DNA of 64,000 nt, taken from JANXQG01 sp964615095 (GTDB taxonomy: Bacteria; Planctomycetota; Planctomycetia; Pirellulales; Thermoguttaceae). The stretch covers positions 46,662-110,661 of the forward strand of contig CAZTPX010000011.1 in the NCBI GenBank assembly GCA_964615095.1. Reading direction: 5' to 3'. The stretch's first letter is position 1; every line of letters begins with the position of its first letter. The position numbers and the translations under genes are program-made. Below are positions 60,881 through 64,000 of this stretch, in pieces. The notes below the pieces were generated by a model that saw nothing but the letters and a program-made list of their open reading frames with translations, was not told the DNA's origin and did not search any database.

Positions 60881-62791
60881 CTACCGCAGCCAAGAGAGCG
60901 GATCGGACGAGGGGACCCGAATCGACGCCGCGTTCATCGGCGGGATGGCCGCCGGAGGCGCGGGAGGCGCGGGAGGTGGAGGCGGATTGGGCATCGCCGG
61001 CGGCGCGGCGGGTGTCGTCGCCGCGCCTGTGCCTTGCATGCGGCATTCCAAGAGGAGTTCCAACCGCATGCGGAGCCGCTGGTGCTGATGCCGCAATTCG
61101 ACATCGCTCAGTTGCATGCGGGCCACCGATTCCAGTAGTTCGGTCAGTTCATAGGCCGTAACCAATTGGTCCGTAAAGGCCTCGCGGAGCGCCTTATCGG
61201 TCCTTTCCATTAGTGGCCGGACTTGTGAGGAGTAGTATCCGGCCCTGGCCTGCACGTCCTGCAATTCCAGGTAAAGCGCGGTGGCGTCGCTGATGGTGGT
61301 CACGTCCACCAGGTCCTGCCGCGCGCAATTGGTCCGCACGTCCGCCGCACTCTCGGCGATGTGTCCCTGGTTCCTGTTGAAAATCGGCAGATCGACTTCG
61401 AGGCGACCACCCCATTCGTCGACGGTGGCCCCGCTCAGATCGGTCCTGTAACGGGGGCCAAGTTTGATGTCGGGAACGGCGTTCCATTTTTCCAAGGAAA
61501 GTTGTTCCCTGCTCTTCTCGATCGTGGTCCTGGATTCCGCCAATTCCGGGGCCACCTGGCGGACCCTGGCCTGCATGGCAGCCAAAGGAGCGAAAACGAC
61601 CGGCTGGACAGCCAACTGGCCGTCCACTGGCGGCGGCGTGCCGTCGGTCGATCCCACGGCACGCGCCAAGCGGACCTTCGCCTGGTCGAGTTGCGTCGCC
61701 GTGCTCTGTCGCATCAACTCAAGCCGGTTGGCGGCCAATTGCGTAAGGACCACGCTGCGAAACGGCGCAGCGGCGACGTTGAAGCGGTCCTCTTGGATCC
61801 CCGCAACCTGCTTGGCCAGCGCGCTGAGTTGGCCATAGGTCGCGTAAAGTTCCTGCAAGTAGAGCACCTCGACCGCAGCGTCGGTGGCCTCAGTGAGAAT
61901 GAGTTTCGTATCGCGGCTCATAGCCAACTGGGCCTGGCAGACGCCGCTTTCGGCCACGTTCGTGCGCAACTCGCGCTTCGGTCCGATCGGCAAAACGAAC
62001 AACAACTGCGTCCTGAGTTCAGGCGGCCCCGGTTCGGAGGTCGAAGTCCGCCCGTCGATCATCAACTCGGGATTGGGCAAGAGCCGCGCGGTGACAATCT
62101 TCGCCCTGGCGGCCTCGATTTCGTACTGGTGGACGCGGAGCAGCGGATGGTGCTGGGTAGCATACTGCAATACGCCGGCAATGGATTGTTCGGCCCTGGC
62201 GCCGCTGGTCGGCACGCCCAATAGGGGCATGATCACGGGCGAAGTGGCCACGGGCGGGTGGGCCGCCGCAGCGGGTGGCGGTGTAGCCGTATCATCCCCC
62301 GAATCCAACGCCTTGGGTTGCATGTCGGCGGCCAGTGTGGCAGACGGCGTTGTAACCAAAGAGTCGGACGAGATGGGAGTCACATAACACGCCGGTATTG
62401 CGCCGGAGCCGGGCGCCGCGCCAGGCATCGGACACGTGTAGGACGCGGGGATCGTGCCGTTTCCAGACGCCGTGCCAAGCGCAGAGTTCATGTTCGGCGG
62501 TGGCATCGTACCAGGTGCGGGACTTGAGTAGGGCGGCGGCATCGTGCCGGGTGCGGGATTCGAATCCGACGGTGGCATCGTGCCGGGAGGCGTCTGAGCG
62601 GCAGGCGTGCTGCTAGCTACGGCCCAACCGCCCGCGGCGGGCGGGGGGGCAGACTTTGTTGCTACCGAATTTGTCGTCGTACATGAGGCAAGCAACACGC
62701 TGATGCCCGCCAGCACGCCCCAATTCGCAGCTAGAAGGTGTTTGCCGGGACTTCCTTTCCGGAAACTGCAATTGGCCCCACCTCGACACAT
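60881..62791 (-). CDS. TolC-family outer membrane efflux lipoprotein (CusC/CzcC-like)
   Basis: 636 residues from ATG 62791 (a GTG 15 codons earlier is possible). The leader WGVLAGISVLLASCTTTNS ends in a lipobox (LASC), so it is a lipoprotein. Residues about 50-170 are a Pro/Gly-rich low-complexity stretch with repeated PGTMPP. The TolC-type helical barrel follows: HPLLRVHQYEIEAARAKIVT, LLPNPELMIDGRTS, DLPIFNRNQGHIAESAADV and AYELTELLESVARMQLSDVE. Such proteins form the outer-membrane exit duct for RND pumps, often for metals. The pump and adaptor genes are not in the window. The C-terminus is Pro-rich. Followed after 17 bases by the small unknown gene. Confidence 0.82.
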   Translation of the reverse strand: MCRGGANCSFRKGSPGKHLLAANWGVLAGISVLLASCTTTNSVATKSAPPPAAGGWAVASSTPAAQTPPGTMPPSDSNPAPGTMPPPYSSPAPGTMPPPNMNSALGTASGNGTIPASYTCPMPGAAPGSGAIPACYVTPISSDSLVTTPSATLAADMQPKALDSGDDTATPPPAAAAHPPVATSPVIMPLLGVPTSGARAEQSIAGVLQYATQHHPLLRVHQYEIEAARAKIVTARLLPNPELMIDGRTSTSEPGPPELRTQLLFVLPIGPKRELRTNVAESGVCQAQLAMSRDTKLILTEATDAAVEVLYLQELYATYGQLSALAKQVAGIQEDRFNVAAAPFRSVVLTQLAANRLELMRQSTATQLDQAKVRLARAVGSTDGTPPPVDGQLAVQPVVFAPLAAMQARVRQVAPELAESRTTIEKSREQLSLEKWNAVPDIKLGPRYRTDLSGATVDEWGGRLEVDLPIFNRNQGHIAESAADVRTNCARQDLVDVTTISDATALYLELQDVQARAGYYSSQVRPLMERTDKALREAFTDQLVTAYELTELLESVARMQLSDVELRHQHQRLRMRLELLLECRMQGTGAATTPAAPPAMPNPPPPPAPPAPPAAIPPMNAASIRVPSSDPLSWLR

Positions 62792-62973
62792 AATGATACT
62801 TTCGCTTGTTCTGACTATCGAAGCCCGGAAATCCACGACGAGTTTGCCGAATGGCGAAACAAGGCAAGCGCAGACAAGCCTTATTCCGCGCTAGCATCTT
62901 TTTAGTCGTCAATCTGCGTAAGAAAAATCAGTCAAAGCGAGATTGACGATTATAGCGCAGGCATTGCTAGCTT

Positions 62974-63042
62974 AGAAGCTGTTTCAAAACTGCGCCGTGG
63001 CGCGGGCGTCTCGCCTGCCTACCGGGTTTTGAAACAGCTTCT
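62974..63042. repeat. Nested inverted repeat starting at a stop codon
   Basis: AGAAGCTGTTTCAAAAC (62974-62990) and GTTTTGAAACAGCTTCT (63026-63042) pair perfectly. Inside is a second, partial palindrome around GGGCGTCTCGCC. The right arm reaches the TGA stop of the DUF4956 gene, and on the minus strand lies directly behind it, where it could act as a transcript end. Confidence 0.75.
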
Positions 63043-63743
63043 CAGATTTCGGCCTCGTCGGCATGCATGAAGACCGAGACATTGGCCAGGCCCTCGACCT
63101 TGACCAGTGCGGCTTGCAGTTCGTCGACCCGGCCGGGGTCGCGCAAGAGCATGCGGTAGGCCATGTCGACACCGCCGTCATTGGCCCGCCGCTCGTTGAC
63201 CAACTCGGTATTCTTGGCGTGGAAACCCATCACGTGTTTGAGATTGCGGTTGGTGGCCACAATGTCGCCGCTGACGCGGAGTGTTACGACGGCGTCATAG
63301 CGATGCCGCGTGCCGAAGGAAACCAAGCGCAAATACATGAAGGCAGCCCCGATGCCCAAGGCGCCCAACAAGGCGGTCGAAAACCGCATCGTGCCCACAG
63401 TCATGCCTTCCATGACGGTCCACAAGATGAACGTGGTGTCGCGTGTATCCTTGAGCACGTTGCGGAAGCGGATCATGCCGAAGACGGCCAATAGGCCAAA
63501 GGCAATCAGCAGATTTCCTGCCATCACGACCATCATGACGGCAACAATCACCGGCAATCCGGCGATCGAGGCCACAAAAGTCCGCGAATAGGAAATCGAC
63601 TCGTGCGACCACATATAGACGTAGCCGATGAAATGCCCAATGGCGAACGCAAGGAACATGATGAAAATGATGGTCGACGTGCCGCCCACGAAGGTCGGGC
63701 CATAGTCGCTGTTGAACAGAGTCGAAATCCATTCATTGTTCAT
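63042..63743 (-). CDS. DUF4956 membrane protein
   Basis: 233 residues. Three or four spans (IIFIMFLAFAIGHFIGYVYM, LPVIVAVMMVVMAGNLLIAF, TMRFSTALLGALGIGAAFMY). The DUF4956 signature is VFGMIRFRNVLKDTRDTTFI. A C-terminal soluble domain (about 150-233) follows. In other bacteria DUF4956 genes sit beside VTC-type polyphosphate polymerase or CotH-like genes. That neighbour, if present, would be past the right edge. Function unknown. Confidence 0.85.
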   Translation of the reverse strand: MNNEWISTLFNSDYGPTFVGGTSTIIFIMFLAFAIGHFIGYVYMWSHESISYSRTFVASIAGLPVIVAVMMVVMAGNLLIAFGLLAVFGMIRFRNVLKDTRDTTFILWTVMEGMTVGTMRFSTALLGALGIGAAFMYLRLVSFGTRHRYDAVVTLRVSGDIVATNRNLKHVMGFHAKNTELVNERRANDGGVDMAYRMLLRDPGRVDELQAALVKVEGLANVSVFMHADEAEI

Positions 63744-64000
63744 TGCGATAAGTCTCTGCTTGCCAAGGGAACCATAGGTAAGGGGGGGGGGTATAAAAGA
63801 CCTGCGCAGAGCAGCTTACCCAATTCCCCTAGCTCCCATGATAATTGTCCGATTCATGGAATGCAAGAAGCGGTCGCAAGAGAACCGCAAGAAGTGCGCG
63901 TAGGCTTGGTTCCTGCCGGCCTCAAATACGGCAAATTCCGCCTAACCCGGATTATTCATAAGGAGTCAGGCCACCTGGGGCCGGCTCCCTGGTGGTGGGG
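63744..64000. other. Right-edge region, no gene seen
   Basis: Contains a run of ten G at 63783-63792, close to the DUF4956 start. Otherwise nothing recognisable. Confidence 0.4.

Noticed and set aside
62560..62575. GATTCGAATC resembling a tRNA T-loop
   Set aside because: It lies inside the TolC-family coding sequence and no cloverleaf can be drawn around it.

Overview
The window is chromosomal DNA of a planctomycete, most likely of the Pirellulales type. Several lines agree on this: a surface protein opening with the planctomycete motif LEDRRMLSA, two PEP-CTERM proteins, a DUF1559 protein, paralogous secreted families, a Gfo/Idh/MocA oxidoreductase with a Tat signal, a PduT/PduS shell and electron-transfer pair, and high-GC DNA with many intergenic palindromes. 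No rRNA, tRNA, CRISPR array or complete transposase was seen.

Layout. 0-7.4 kb: four minus-strand genes (two paralogous secreted proteins, one ending in DUF1559; a secreted TIM-barrel-like protein; a rhodanese-membrane fusion that runs off the left edge). 7.4-8.7 kb: gene-free and repeat-rich. 8.7-10.2 kb: DUF4139 protein. 10.5-13.2 kb: an eroded accessory island with two small genes, an mrr gene that has lost its catalytic domain, a truncated STM4504/CBY_0614-type gene and a partial copy of a DUF6569 (ARPP-1) gene. 13.2-15.1 kb: Uma2 nuclease and the full DUF6569 gene. 15.7-17.6 kb: pduT-pduS pair. 18-26 kb: aspartic protease-like protein, scramblase/LURP-one-like membrane protein, phospholipase C-type phosphoesterase with RTX-like repeats, class C serine hydrolase, Asp/Arg-rich coiled-coil protein, Gfo/Idh/MocA oxidoreductase. 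26.4-30.5 kb: pstSCAB phosphate transporter. 30.5-36 kb: DsbD, PII protein, polytopic membrane protein, CPBP protease. 36-40.7 kb: giant Ig-like/HAF-repeat surface protein. 41.3-43 kb: type II restriction-modification pair of the PaeR7I/XhoI kind. 43-49.6 kb: amidohydrolase, dnaB, small membrane protein, GspF/PilC protein, PhoB-like response regulator. 49.8-60.4 kb: a 2,892-residue pseudo-FGE/autotransporter-repeat PEP-CTERM protein and a second PEP-CTERM protein. 60.4-63.7 kb: TolC-family lipoprotein with a small partner, and a DUF4956 membrane protein.

Connections. The PhoB-like regulator and the pst operon may form one phosphate regulon: the upstream region of each holds a 11-bp-spaced direct repeat with the core GTTAG, like a Pho box. 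The PduS/PduT pair looks like a unit for moving electrons through a microcompartment shell, but no other compartment genes are nearby.

The most unusual feature of the DNA is its set of intergenic palindromes. Several are nested: the same terminal inverted repeat encloses different, apparently interchangeable hairpin cores, and some elements begin exactly at stop codons.
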